Below are positions 33,190 through 45,551 of a stretch of DNA of 64,000 nt, one piece after another; position 1 is the first letter of the stretch; every line of letters begins with the position of its first letter. The stretch comes from Hygrophila difformis. Lineage: Eukaryota; Streptophyta; Magnoliopsida; Lamiales; Acanthaceae. The notes under the pieces are model-generated. The model saw only the letters and a list, made by a program, of their open reading frames with translations, was not told the DNA's origin and searched no databases. A program made the position numbers and the translations under genes. The stretch lies in the NCBI GenBank assembly GCA_030278955.1, contig JAOANR010000003.1:34738054-34802053 (forward strand), in the 5' to 3' direction.

Positions 33190-34317
33190 TTAAGCTCTTC
33201 CTTGATTTCCTTGCTGGTTGCGATTCTGTTGTGGCCTCTGTCCTTGATTATTGGGCTGATTTGGCCCAGTCGAACGATTCTTGTGAGGAGGGTTCACCAG
33301 ATCCAACCTCTTCTCGATCATCTCCTCACGAATATTGCATTCTCTAATCATGTGGTCTTCCCCACCACATCTATAACAAGTTCCACGCTTAGGGCACTCG
33401 CGCACCAGATGCGCTTTGTGGCACTGCGGGCATCGTGGTATGGATGTACCACGGGTGTCATTTCTTTTGTTATTCAAACCTCTGTCTGCCTTCTCCTTAG
33501 GTCCATCGAACCTAGTTTGACCATTGTCCTTCCTCAATTTGTTATTATTGTTACTTCGATTCTTTTTCTCAAATCCTTGCGAGCCCTTAGTCGACTCACC
33601 ATTGTCCTTACGCTTCAATCGCTGGACACGAGCGATTGCTACAGCTCGGTCATACACTGCCTGAAATGAAGTGTGTTGTCCTCCCACCAGTATCTCCCTG
33701 ATACTGAGGTTCAACCCCATTTCGAATTTCTGAGCCTTGTCAGAATCAGTCGGCACAAGTCTCGGAGCAAAGCGAACTAACTCCTTGAACTTTGCGTAGT
33801 ACTCCTGCACCGTTTTTCCCCCTTGTCTTAAGTTAATAAAAACCTCTCTCTCAACGCTTCCTCAAATTCTCCCCATGTATAAACCTTCTCAACCTCGGCC
33901 AAATCTCCTTGGAGATGTTGCCACCACTCGTCCGCCTCTCCATCCAGATAATAGGTCGCCACTCGAACCTTCTCGTCCTCGGGGCATTTGACGGCAGTAA
34001 GAAGCTTGTCAAAAGTTCGGATCCAATTCTCCAACTTGGTAGGGTCCTCTTGGCCGTCATAATGAGGTGGTTTGTAGGGGTTCACCAATGCTAGGTAGTT
34101 GCCTCGGGCTACCGGCGGTGATACACCCGCTTGTACACGCTGCACCTCGACATTTCCTAGTGCTACGAGGACTTCCTCAACATTCCTCAGACGCCCACCC
34201 ATATTATTGGGAACAAGAGGCACTCGCCCTCCTATGTTTTGAGGAATGTCATTGGCGTTAGGTGCGTTAGCACCACCGTTGTTTGGGACTAATCCTTGGC
34301 CTTCCCCTAGGTGCCAT
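33190..34317 (-). pseudogene. gag: RT3 gag with two frameshifts
   Basis: The canonical start MAPRGRPR is at 34315-34317, but this frame stops after 16 codons; the Gag frame is one base off and open from 34331 (an indel near the N-terminus). Capsid blocks: NYLALVNPYKPPHYDGQEDP, WIRTFDKLLTAVKCPEDEK, TYYLDGEADEWWQ. A deletion of the [15 protein letters not shown] segment at 33811-33835 shifts the frame again. The C-terminal half has CPQCHKAHLVREC and CYRCGGEDHMIREC (CX2CX4HX4C) and ends NQGRA. It is the closest visible relative of the RT6 gag (63424-64000). Confidence 0.9.
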
Positions 34318-34796
34318 TTTCTGTTATCCAAGCATGCGAAGATGAGTTTCTAATCTAAGGCACGTTAGCAGTCAGGAAGATCTAATGATAGGAAGAGCAA
34401 GAGGAGAGAATAGATATGTGCAAACTAAGCACCCTTGATCAAGTTCTAAGGCTAAAGCAAGATTAGATTCAAGTTAGTGGCTCTAAGGCAAGGTCAAGCA
34501 TCATACCAACTAAGAACGTTATCAAATTCACGTGAGTTGCATATGTATACTTTGGAGCATTTAAAAAAAATGATGGATGTATGCAAATGCATCCCCCCCC
34601 CCTCCAAAAAAAAATATTTATGCATTTTTCAAGACTTGTCGGAACAATTGTTATATAATTCCCATGGGTTTTAAAATAAAATTCCTTTCCATGGAAATAA
34701 TACTCAAAATGCTTAAAAATAATATTGAATAATTTGGGCCTCTATAGTGGGCCGAAAATAATAGCTTTAAAAAAAATTCGGGCTCTGATACAACTT
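34318..34796 (-). other. RT3 leader with primer site; no upstream ORF
   Basis: The minus strand has TTGTATCAGAGCCCG just after the LTR (primer site lacking one G of TTGGTATCAG). A T-run plus G-run at 34592-34612 resembles the RT5 leader. Unlike RT1, RT4 and RT5, there is no coiled-coil-type ORF here. Confidence 0.7.
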
Positions 34797-37452
34797 TGTA
34801 ACACCCCGGATTTGATAACCCAGGCCAGGATGTCACCGCCACACCTTCCCAAGCAAGACGCGAACCATTTCGAGCTCACTTGAGAAGATGCTAAGGCTAA
34901 GTTGTACCAATACTTAAAAATAATTTAAAAACCATTCAATAAGTGCCCGAAGGTTTAAATCAGAGTTAAGTCCAACATACATAATTTCAAACAGTGCGGA
35001 AGCTAAGGGCCAAACACGGCCAAACATGAGTTTGGGATTCGTAAAAGAATTTAAAAACAAGTGCGACAAGTCTTCGGAAATTCCCATTCCAAATGTAAAT
35101 GCCATGCGCTAATCTTCAACATCTGAAAAAAAAATGAGACAACGTATCTATCAGTACAACGGTACTGAGTAAGTTAATATATAGCATAACAAATTTAAAA
35201 GTTTTTAGAAGAGTGAAATAAAACATAGGATTTTAAATTTAAAAAGGAAGGTCGAGTAAAAATAATTCCCGAAGATTCTTGCACTTTGCCATACGAATAA
35301 TATATCATTGTTCATTTTTGATCGAGAACAACCATTCTTGGGGAATCAAACCCGCAAGAGCTCAAACACATTCTTTTACCAATGTTTCCATATGATCGAG
35401 GACATTATTGTTTCCAGAACTCAAATACATTCTTTTACCATTGATCATTATGATCGAGGACATCATTGTTTCCAGAACTCAAATACCTTCTTTTACCATT
35501 GTTAATTATGATCGAGGACATCATTGTTTCCAGAACTCAAATACCTTCTTTTACCATTGTTCATTATGATCCAGGACACCCCGTCCTTGGGGAATCGAAC
35601 CCGCAAGAACTCAATATACATCCTATGGAATCGAACCCATAGGAGTCAATAATATCCTGGGGAATCGAACCCGCAGGAAAAACATACACCTTGGGGAATC
35701 GAACCCGCAAGGCAACTGAAAGTAGCAGACCCTATACAGACACACTCCGGAGCCCTAGATAACCCATATGGATACATCTATGAGTATAGACTCATACTAA
35801 CACGTAACATAATTTCATTGGCGCCGTTTTGGCCACCAAAAAGAGGGGGCGGCCCAACGAGCTCACGCCAAGTGCACTTACCCTCCAAAGTTGGGCATCT
35901 AACTCGATCAAAACTTACAAGCTTTCAAAATTCACATTTTAACCATTGCAAAACACTATTACATTTCCAGAGTTCATAATTTTCACAAATGAGTAGCAAT
36001 TGACTCACAATTCATCAAAACGCACGAAACCGAATTTACCGATAAAACCTTACTGTGGCAGATTTCAAGATCGCACCAGGAAATATAGTAAAACATTTTA
36101 GAAATTTCTGAAGCATTTTTCTTAGAAATAGGCTTTATCAAATTCGGACTCTAAATGGCCTAAAAAAAATCATTTCAGAAACACATCTTTCAAATGGTAC
36201 AGGATTTACTGTTCACTCGGACACAGTTCCTTTAAAAATTCATAACATATTCAAACATGATCTAAATATTCTGATATTTTACAGGGATAATCTAGACATG
36301 TAAAAGAACAACTTTCATGAAGAAACCAACCATTGAAAATGATCATAGATAGGAGTAATACGGACAAAAAAACTGACTACACCATGATACTAAAACTGTC
36401 ATCAGAAAACTCAGAAATACCAGATCCGTTTTCGACGCCCAAATCATGTTAAAAAATTATGAAAATTTACAGAGATCATATTCAAGATGTTAGGAACATT
36501 TTTTCATTTAGAAAGTTTTTCCCAAAAATGAACGGATCTAAGCGAAAAACACTGAACAAAAGAAACTATACGAATAAAACCCTAGAAAACAGATTTGGCA
36601 AGGGATGGAAATCGAACTGTAACTCAATGGATACTCAACCAAAACCCCTAAAATTTGAAATGCACAACACTAACTTACTTATGGTTGGATTAGAGTCGAA
36701 ATCCTCCTTGGTTGTGCCTCCAAAATCGTCCGGAACAGTTCCTCTTTTCCAAGATCTACCGAGCGAATCCTATTTTGAGAGTAGTTGGAAGAATACTTGG
36801 TGTTAGGGCTTGATAATCGAACTGAAGGCAAGGATTTGGGATAGGAACCTTACCAACTCGTAGGGGAAAGGATTAGAGATCTTGATCTTGCTCAAAAGAG
36901 CCACCACTCGAAGCTATCTCTCAAAACTCACCAACTCTCCACTTTGAATCTAATTTTCAGAATGAAGGTTGGTGGAGTGTTTTTGGGGCTGAAAAGGGGT
37001 TGGAAAGGGAGTGTTTAGAATTCCCATGGAAGCCTTGATGATCCTAGGAAGTGGTGGAGGGGTTTATGGCAGTCAAGGCTCGAAATTAGAGCCTACCAAC
37101 CACATTCATCCTCTTTGTTCACCCTTGGTTCAATGAATATCTCATTTGTTCATGTATCTAACTTTATCCAACTTTGTAGGGAGTTTAATACATCCAAAAA
37201 CCATCCAAAGGAGTCTCAATACATCTCTTAAGGTCTGGGAATTGAATTTGGATCAATTGGAATCACCAACCTCGGAAAACAAAGTGAGAAACGCGTTGAA
37301 CGCGTTGGACTGCCGCCCCTGTAGGGCGGCGCGCCGGTGGCACGCTACCGCGCGGCCACCGCGCGACCACCAGGCTTCGGGCTTTTTTTTTTTTAAAATC
37401 CAATTCTCTAATTTCGGATTTAAAACTCGATGTCGATTTCTCAGGTATTACA
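34797..37452 (-). repeat. RT3 5' LTR
   Basis: 2656 bp. Candidate intron from donor GTTG|GTAAGG (first base 36853) to acceptor TTTTTTTCAG|ATG (last base 35123), 1731 bp, containing the minisatellites at 35317-35715. GC-rich module at 37305-37375. Confidence 0.93.
35317..35715 (-). repeat. Two minisatellites in the RT3 5' LTR
   Basis: 58-bp units (core GATCGAGGACATCATTGTTT) then GGGGAATCGAACCCGCA units, same order and number as 30505-30900, with scattered base changes. Confidence 0.85.
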
Positions 37453-37457
37453 CAAAG

Positions 37458-39348
37458 ACTGAGACTTGGACGAAATTTGGAGACCCTCGTCGTCGTGGTA
37501 AGACCTTATCCGTTCTATTTCATTTAAGATTCGAATATGAATCCTAATTAAACCTCTTTTCTATTCTGAACCCCGATCCGGATCAAGAACGAAGATCCCG
37601 ACGGATCAAGGAGACAAACGGTGAACTGGAAGCCACGCCTTCGAATCGACGAGCCGGAACATCCATAAACCTGTAAGTTAACCTTACTATGGTTTAGGAC
37701 GAATTAAAATACACCTAACGTAAAGATCTAATCAAGAAACTAAAAATCTGTCAATATGAAAAACCCTACGGCGCAACATTTTTGCGTAAATTTTTCAAAC
37801 CCTTAAAACTGTTCAAATGGAAAAATTAAAACACGAAAAACGTTCCTAAGACACCGATCTAGGTTGTGTAAAAAGTTCGTAATTTTTCATCAAGTTTTGA
37901 TATCTGAAATCGTCCTAAACTAATCTGTTCAAATCTTGGATCTTGAAATCTTGGCAGAATCTTAGTCCGAACTTGTACTCGATTTTGACAATAGATCTAG
38001 GCCTATTTAGAACTTTAGTCGAACATCAAACTTGTAGATCTATCTCTTAAGCATCTTTCTGTAAAATTTCATCAAATTTGGAGTTTGTTTGCTATGGTAG
38101 ATTTCGAAATTAAGAAACTGTTGCTGCGAAAAATACGGCCAGATTAGTATCCTGATGAAAATCCACGTTTTTGACTTGTTTCCTTAACTCGAATCGAAAA
38201 ACTTAAAACACGAAACTTGTTCGCCTCTGTGTTTTCGAGTCACTGGTAAAGTTTCAGAAATCGTCTGACTTAAAATGGATTTTTAATTAATTTTGGAGTA
38301 AATAGCATCTTGTAGAAGTCGAATTTTGAAATTTTTGTTGAAACGGTGAATTTGGCCATTAAGGTTTAAACGTTTGGAAATTTCCTTTGAAATAAAATAA
38401 ATGAAATAAGAATTTTGAAAAATCCCCTTACAGCTTGATTAATTAAAATTAGGGGGTGAGTGCTCTACAGGGTGCCCCCCTAACTATTCACTAAGTGCCG
38501 TTATGGACGATGGTGACCCCGCGCAAAATTTGAGATATATTGCCAAAACGGCATGAGATATATGACCTGCACTCTCGAGAATATCCATATGGGTTTCCTG
38601 AGGCTCCGGAGTGGTATTGGGTATGGCGGATACGGCTGCGGCCGCCGGGCTACCGGCTAAACTTGTCGAGATTGCGATGCAATCGTGAAATACATGAAAA
38701 ACTAGATCTTGGGTGTAGTGGGGATAATTAAAATATTTATTTATCGTCCATTTAAATTATTTAGTGCTTTATTTAAATTAATTATGGCTTTTATTTAAAT
38801 TATGCTAAATGTATTATTAGTTAGAATCCATGAATTAAATTATGCAAATTATTTAGTTAATTAAGTTGAATTGTTTATGATTTATTAGCATGCTTTTATT
38901 TAAATATTGATTAATGGCTTTGAAACCCCACAATCATGTATGTGTTAACTTACTCAGCAAGTTGTGCTGACCAAATCATTTCTTTCATTTTTCTCACAGA
39001 GTATGTGGAGCATGCATGAGCACGTACATGCATGGGAATTTTTGGGGAACTTTGTTTTTAAATTTTGCATTAGACTATGACATGAACGAGCCTGTTTAAC
39101 CCGTTTTGGCCATGTTGGCCCTATTTAAAATTTCCGCTGCAATATTTATACTTAATATTATTTTCCGCTGCACTATGATGATATTATTTTCAATTATAAT
39201 GTATAGGCTGTTTTTAAGTGTTTTAAATATCTTAAATACTGCAATACCTAGCCTTGCATCTGTTTAGTAAGCTCGGAGAAACCGTGTCTTGCTAGGGAGG
39301 TGTGGCGGTGACATCCCGACCTGGGTTATCAAAAACCGGGGTGTTACA
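37458..39348 (+). repeat. RT2 3' LTR, right part
   Basis: Resumes at ACTGAGACTTGG after the CAAAG duplication and follows the RT5 LTR layout. Candidate intron donor AACCT|GTAAGT (first base 37673) to acceptor TTTTCTCACAG (last base 38999), 1327 bp. Ends GGTGTTACA directly before TAAAG. Confidence 0.92.
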
Positions 39349-39909
39349 TAAAGTATAATGAATCAAAAGTTGGTAGGGTCAATGGTAATTTGAAAAGTCT
39401 AAATGGCCTTGATTTGGTCAAAGTTGGATTCTAATGGCCCAAAATCAAAAATAAACTTTTAGTGGCCCAAAATTGGAAAAGGTACCTTCTTGTGGCCTAT
39501 TTTAGTAATTAGTCCAATAACTTTTATAAAGATATTTATTTATTATAACTTAAAAGGGTTATATAGGAAATACAACAAAAATATGCTTTCAAGATTTATT
39601 ATTAGATATATAAATATGGATTATGAATAAATGGTGGGATCAATAGATTGCAATCATACGGTCATTGAATTTAGGATGGAGCGATTTTACTTTCTAGGTC
39701 TTTGATATGTATATTTATGATAGATATGAATATCTTTGAGGTAAAATTACAATTTGAACCCATAATATATAATTATTATATAGAAATTAATTATAACTTA
39801 AAATGACAATATAGTCAGCACAATAAAAATATAGTTTCAGGATTTATTATAATATAGATAGATCTAGATAGAGATTACCACATTTTAATGATATCCAAAT
39901 AAAGTTATT

Positions 39910-40020
39910 ACTGTAAGTATAAGTATTGTCATAAAAAATGTCATAGTATTGTCAATGTGACGACAATAAAGTTGTCACAGTAGTCAGTAAGTATAAGTAT
40001 TGTCATAAAAAATTGTCACT
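39910..40020 (+). repeat. Direct repeat with TTGTCA motifs, possible DNA-transposon remnant
   Basis: GTAAGTATAAGTATTGTCAT occurs twice about 73 bp apart (39915 and 39988), among many TTGTCAC/GTGACAA words up to about 40135. Such subterminal repeats occur in CACTA or Mutator-like elements, but no terminal inverted repeat is clear. Confidence 0.3.
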
Positions 40021-42855
40021 AAATTATTCACACAATAATTATTAGTTACAACAATAGTACTAATCACTATATTTTGTGACTAATTTATTAGTACAATGTT
40101 ACTATACTAATACTTATGACTATTGAGTATATGTTGTCACTAATTATATAATTTAATTTTGAACTATATGTTTTTTCCCTAATATATAAATTAATTAGTG
40201 ATAATCATTTAGGGTAACAAATTATTTTATTTATCTTATGATAATTTAACTATAAATTTTATACTCTTAGACTTTAATATAATTGTAAATTTTAAATTAT
40301 ATATAAAAATAGTGACCTTTATATGATTAGAAATTTGTAATTTATGTATGTTCTAATACATATATATATAATAAAAAATTTAAAAATTTATATAATAAAT
40401 CCTGAATACTTTTTCGCTTATGCGGACTCTATTATCCTTTCTAAAAATAACTCAATCTTTTTAATTTTAAGGATTAGTCAGTAATTATGCCATCATTTTA
40501 TAGATCAATGGACCTAAAAAAGACACATCAACGCTGATTAATCATCAAGATACATGTCGCTGATTAATTCTAATTCTATACAGTCAGCTCTTGCCATGTG
40601 AAATTTTTGACGAGCTCCGCCAACACGAGTAATTTTCTGAAAATTCTTTTACTGATTTATTGCTTAAGGAGGAAACTGTGATTTCAAATGGTGCCTCAAG
40701 AGTCCCCGGTGACGGCCATGAAACTTTTGCACTCAAGCCAAGTTTCATTTTGCTGCTGGAGGGTTGAAGAACCGTCTAAATACAATTTCCGAGTTCGGAT
40801 TTATTAAATGAAAGGAGTTATGATTTATGGAATGGGTTTAAGGATATATTAAGATTTCCTTTTTTATAACTCCTGTGGGGTTCAAACGGCGCTGTGGTTC
40901 TTCCAGCCATGAAACTTTTGACAAGTATCACAGTGCAACCGGGATGGACCTTCAGTCTGTCACCCTGAAAGTTCTAGGTATCTGCACCATGATGCTTCTC
41001 TTAATTTCATGTCAAGAAAATACCTGCCATGAAATTCTTGAACATCTTCCCACTGTATGAGTATTTTCCAAAAATGTTATTTTTATTTACTCGTGTCACG
41101 AAACTGTGCTCCCGAAAGCGCACGGGTCAAAAATTGCAGTAATTTATAGTAAGTACCGGATCGTTCACTGGAGGATGTGCGATGGAAGCAGGACCCACGT
41201 CGTTTACTAAGATTTTCCATTCGGTTACTCGTTTCAAGTTTTGCAAGGGTTTCTAACAACTACTTGACATAAATTAAACCAGATCATGAAAGCAGTAAAA
41301 ATTATTCTACAAAGCATGGTAAACTAGATTGAGGAAAGCAATTAAATCTATACTACGAAAGCAATTTAAACTTATGCTACACTATCTAGAAAGCAGGTTA
41401 AATATGACAGAAGGGACAGGGAGGAAATAATAAAGATTGGACAAGATTCAGATGAAACACAATTAAACTTCCATTTTTAATACACAGATCTCAGTTTGGG
41501 ATAATCCTCCAGTTAGCTAACTCTCATGCTCTCTATACCATGTTCCCTTTAACAGACAGGTACTTACAGTAAGAGTTTACATGCTCTTAAGACAGCAATT
41601 TCTAAGATACCATAAACTCTTAACTCCCTTTGCAATGCCTTGCAAAAGTATGTTAATCATTTACGGTGGACGAGCAACACCTGTCAAATCATTAGTTGAC
41701 TTGCCAAGTACTGCTATCATTCCCCCATGTCACACCCAAAGTTTCAAATCAAGCCCCAAACCATTCCATAACTCTCAAACCTTTTAACAGATGGACAGCC
41801 CCTAATTCTTCCGAGTGACCTCTATGAAAGCATTTAAAAGGAAAGCAGTAAGAAAGCTGTAAAGAAAGCATTTAAATCTATCACTCGGAATTGTTAAAAA
41901 CGTCTCTTTCCGTTAGTATAAAAGAGCCCCTGGTCTTGGTGACCAGATGCAGATCAAGAACCTCCAAGACATCGATAAGCCACAGGGCTTACAACTCCTG
42001 GTCAGTTATGAGATACAAACTAAATGAAACAGATCCATAAATGAACATATTCCGGATGTACTCACTCAAGACTCAATTCTAGACTTTGGCAGAAGAAGAT
42101 AGTAGTCGAAGGAGTACTCGACCTTACCTTATAAATTCACCAAGGCCTATATGTTGTTCCTATAATATTATTTATCACATCTCATCTACACCCAAGTGGA
42201 TATTTGACTAAATGCGATATCTAATATCAGATTTCCAACACACAGCAGTTTTGAGAAGCAAATGAATATTTGAAAATCATTCCCTAAACAGGTACTAAAC
42301 TCTCAATTAAAACACAGATCCTTTCAGTCTAGATGAGACCTAATCGCTGACTCTGCTTCTAAGCTCTCAAAATCAACCCCCAGTGGAATATGAGTTAGTC
42401 ATAACTGTCGAATCTATCCCTTACTCAGATCCGGATTTTATAAAGGAATTTTTGTTGGAAATTTATTATGCAACATCAGATTTATATCAAGACTTCTGTG
42501 TCCAAGGGGAAGGATCCCCAAAATAATGATATGACCGGAACATCTACATAATAGTATCATACATACAAGTATATGAAAAGGAAAATAAAATACCCCAAAA
42601 TATATGTTGGGGTTAGACAGAATGCGATACACAAAGATGGATTAGCCAGAGATGAGAAGAAATCGGCTAAAAAGAGTGCCAGAGATAGTTGGGGTTTTCC
42701 GGACTGCAAACATCTGCTGTCTGGTTCCCAATTATCCCAGATGAATGATTGGTTTTAGACAAAAAGAATTCCAAAAAACGGTGACCGCCGTCATTTAGTT
42801 TTCTTTTGTCTGTGAGTGGAAGAATAACCCACATGTTTCTTGCTGTAATATTTCT

Positions 42856-42881
42856 CAACTGATGTTGGTCGACATCAGTTG
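42856..42881. other. Perfect 10-bp stem hairpin
   Basis: CAACTGATGT, six-base loop, ACATCAGTTG, flanked further out by TTTCTCAAC (42851) and GTTGAGAAA (about 42905). It could be the centre of a small palindromic element; no target duplication seen. Confidence 0.4.
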
Positions 42882-43340
42882 ATACTATTGCAACTTGAAT
42901 TCAGGTTGAGAAATTAAGATAAGGAAAATTAAAACTGTATCTGATTAGGAGTTGGCTGAGTGACTAATCGAAACTCTTAGCGAAGAGAACGCTCGCCGAA
43001 GCTTCCACCAACCACTAACCAGATCATGCAAAATAACAGATAATGATTGACACACAGAAGACGGGTTAGTCGATATCCCTATGAAGGGACCTTTCACCAA
43101 CATTAATCTGTGCGTTTCTCATTATCCGTTCATACACACAATGAAAGAGAAAAACATAAAAGTAAGAAAATATTTTTGGTATTGTGTGGGTGTTAAACAC
43201 ACAATAATTGGACACTATTGGGTTGAGATGTGTAATGGATAGAATTCAGGTGAATTGGGCCTAGGCCCAATACACCCATGCAACTTACACAACTCATGAA
43301 AGAAAATATTTTTGGAGTTTCCAAAATAGAAGGAATGGTT

Positions 43341-43800
43341 CAATTCGAATTATTGTGGTAATTCGAATTGAGAATGCATGAAGGATGAAGTATTACTTAC
43401 TCAATTGTTCATTGCTAGAAATTGGAGCATCACCCAATTCAAATTATTGGCCAATTCGAATTAATTCGAATTGGATAATTCGAATTGGCGAAGTTCCTTT
43501 CTTTGCTCAAATTGACTAAGGTATTTACCTCAAAGGGAGGGTGAGTTCGAATTATACAGCAATTCGAATTAATTCGAATTGCAACAATTCGAATTGGTAG
43601 AGGATGGAAAATAAACTAAGGCATGAATGGGTGGCAATGGATACAATGTGGTTTTTAACCCAATTCGAAATTTAGTAGTTCGAATTAACTCGAATGACAT
43701 AATTCGAATTGGTTGAAAACCACATGAAGAGAATAGTTTGGATATGCAATTCGAATTTCCTTCAGCAATTCGAATTAATTCGAATTGCCTCAGTTCGAAT
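43341..43800. repeat. AATTCGAATT palindrome cluster 1
   Basis: About 15 exact or near-exact copies of AATTCGAATT in 460 bp. They recur in a set order: single copy, 7-10 nt spacer, directly abutted pair (AATTCGAATTAATTCGAATT), about 4-8 nt spacer, single copy. Such quartets start near 43341, 43453, 43550, 43661 and 43746, separated by otherwise dissimilar sequence. Confidence 0.85.
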
Positions 43801-44736
43801 CACATATTTTCAAACACAATTTTTGTTCTCACAAGTATGGGTTAGGTGAACACTGTACTGTAATGATGGTTTTAGATTTGCTAAATCCTTCATCTCACAT
43901 CAGTGTCATTTCACAGCCACCCTAGTGAGATTTTCAAGAAATAAACAACTGCATGTCTAGTGGGTATTGGCCAGATTCAAACCCTATTTCTACAAACAAG
44001 AAATCAGAGATCAAAGAGCCTAAAACATCTAGTTATCTAAGAACTACATAAGTACACTAAGAACACTCAAGTTATCTAAGGTAGCATGAAATAAGATTAA
44101 GACATGAAGAATAACACTAAAACACCAATTAACACATACATTAAAAACATCTAAAACCTAAGAACACTTATTTGAAGCTCTAAGGCACTAAATCAAGCCA
44201 AAAACCCAACAAGCATGCATTTATTAAGTTTGGATGTCAACTAGGACATAATAAATGTAACCTAGTTGAAACAAACAAACACTAAGCATTAATTTCTAAG
44301 GAAAGCATTAAAGAGTGCCAAAACAAATGGATAAAACCATTTCTGGAAATTTTCCTTGTATTGACACTTGAAAGCAAAATAAGAACCCAATACCATCATT
44401 AGCTTGAAGGTAGGGTTTATTCCAAATAGAAAGCATGTAAACATATGGAAAATGGCTACTCTAAGGGTTACACAAACTGCTTCTATACTAAACTAAGATT
44501 ACAGCATGTAAAGATTAAAATACTTGCAAGAAAAATAAACTAAACTAATCTAAACTACCTACCTAACCCTTAAGGGGTGTGAACTTCCTGCTGTTCTTTT
44601 TGTTCCAAGCTGCTTTTTGGTTAAAATTCTTGATCCCTTGATTCTGTTGTGGAAGGTCTGCTTTTATAGACAATCTTCAAAACCCTAGGCCCACCAGTGT
44701 TGTGCACAGCTTTCTTTGGATGAATTGTTGAGTGAA
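43801..44736. other. Spacer between the two palindrome clusters
   Basis: Ordinary AT-rich sequence with no ORF of note and no AATTCGAATT copies. Clusters 1 and 2 flank it almost symmetrically. Confidence 0.5.
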
Positions 44737-45136
44737 GTTCGAATTATCTCAACCAATTCGAATTAATTCGAATTGTGAGATCTCTTCCTTGAGCTGGGAT
44801 TGTAGCCTTCAGTAGTCAATTCGAATTGTTGTGATAATTCGAATTGGTATTTCTCGAATTGGATGAGGGTTTCTGCTTGGCTTCCTTGCACTTGTTGGCA
44901 ATTCGAATTGTTTGTGCCAATTCGAATTAATTCGAACTTGGACAATTCGAATTGCATCTTCTTCTTGCCTTTGGGTTTCTTCTCTCTTCATTCCCTAATT
45001 CGAATTAATTCGAACTTGAATAATTCGAACTAGGCTTCTGCATTCCTTCCAACACAACCATTTCTTTGCTCTCTTCAGCAATTCGAATTGTTGTGCAATT
45101 CGAATTAATTCGAATTGCCTACAATTCGAATTGTGC
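44737..45136. repeat. AATTCGAATT palindrome cluster 2
   Basis: About 17 exact or near-exact copies in 400 bp with the same quartet arrangement; clearest at 45079-45133 (single, 6-nt spacer, abutted pair, 5-nt spacer, single). Quartets start near 44737, 44818, 44899, 44996 and 45079, spacing about 80-100 bp. Confidence 0.85.
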
Positions 45137-45551
45137 TTCAATCACTTAACCAAATTTTCAGTTGTGGGATTTTCAATCTTTTTCCCATCTTTTTGGATTT
45201 TTGTGGGCTCTTTTATTCTTTTGCCCATCTTTTCATTCCTTTTTCTTTTCTTTTTCCTTTTTTCATGTTTTTGGATTTTTCTAACACAAATACAATTAAA
45301 ATTGCATATTTTGTGTCTTTTTATTACCGGCTCAATGTTTTTACAAACTCGCATTAATCTGTCAAATTCAACTGCTTTCTTATTGAAATAAGATGGAATC
45401 ACGATCAAAATGTCCGTCTCAGACACGGAAATGGATTGGAAATAATGGACAATTTTGGCCATTATCACCATGTCATGACTTTTTCAAATTGTTTAACTTA
45501 TCATTCAAATTAAACCCTACATTCCTTCCTAAAAAACTTCTTTTTCTCTCT

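Larger units (their letters stand above)
7420..37452 (-). mobile_element. RT3: minus-strand chromovirus derivative, gag only, inserted in RT2
   Basis: Termini TGTAACACC (7420) and GGTATTACA (37452), flanked by the perfect duplication CAAAG at 7415-7419 and 37453-37457. On the minus strand: 5' LTR 34797-37452, leader, gag, protease remnant, 3' UTR, then 3' LTR split by RT4 into 30173-32661 and 7420-7607. The internal region is only 2.1 kb because RT, RNase H and integrase are gone. It would need enzymes from another copy to move. Confidence 0.93.
5156..39348 (+). mobile_element. RT2: outermost nested Ty3/gypsy chromovirus, deletion derivative
   Basis: Plus-strand element with TG...CA termini (TGTAATACCC at 5156; GGTGTTACA ending 39348) flanked by the perfect 5-bp duplication TAAAG at 5151-5155 and 39349-39353. 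Without the inserted RT3 (7420-37452 plus one CAAAG copy) it is only about 4.2 kb: a truncated 5' LTR fused directly to the 3' end of pol, then the 3' LTR. It is the oldest insertion of the nest because RT3, RT4 and RT5 lie inside it. Confidence 0.93.
39354..43320. other. Unrecognised AT-rich sequence, no gene identified
   Basis: No ORF over 70 codons with a recognisable domain. It starts as a continuation of the DNA left of 5151. Minor features: a short direct repeat at 39910-40020, a TATA-like GTATAAAAG near 41918, and a hairpin at 42856-42881. Old transposon remnants or host intergenic DNA cannot be told apart by eye. Confidence 0.5.

Noticed and set aside
40681..41060. Possible host gene in the 40.7-41.1 kb stretch
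   Set aside because: Only a 61-codon ORF with no recognisable motif and no convincing splice sites.
43341..45136. Short ORFs through the AATTCGAATT clusters as a repetitive protein gene
   Set aside because: The palindrome falls in different frames from copy to copy and the ORFs are under 70 codons; the pattern is at DNA or RNA level.
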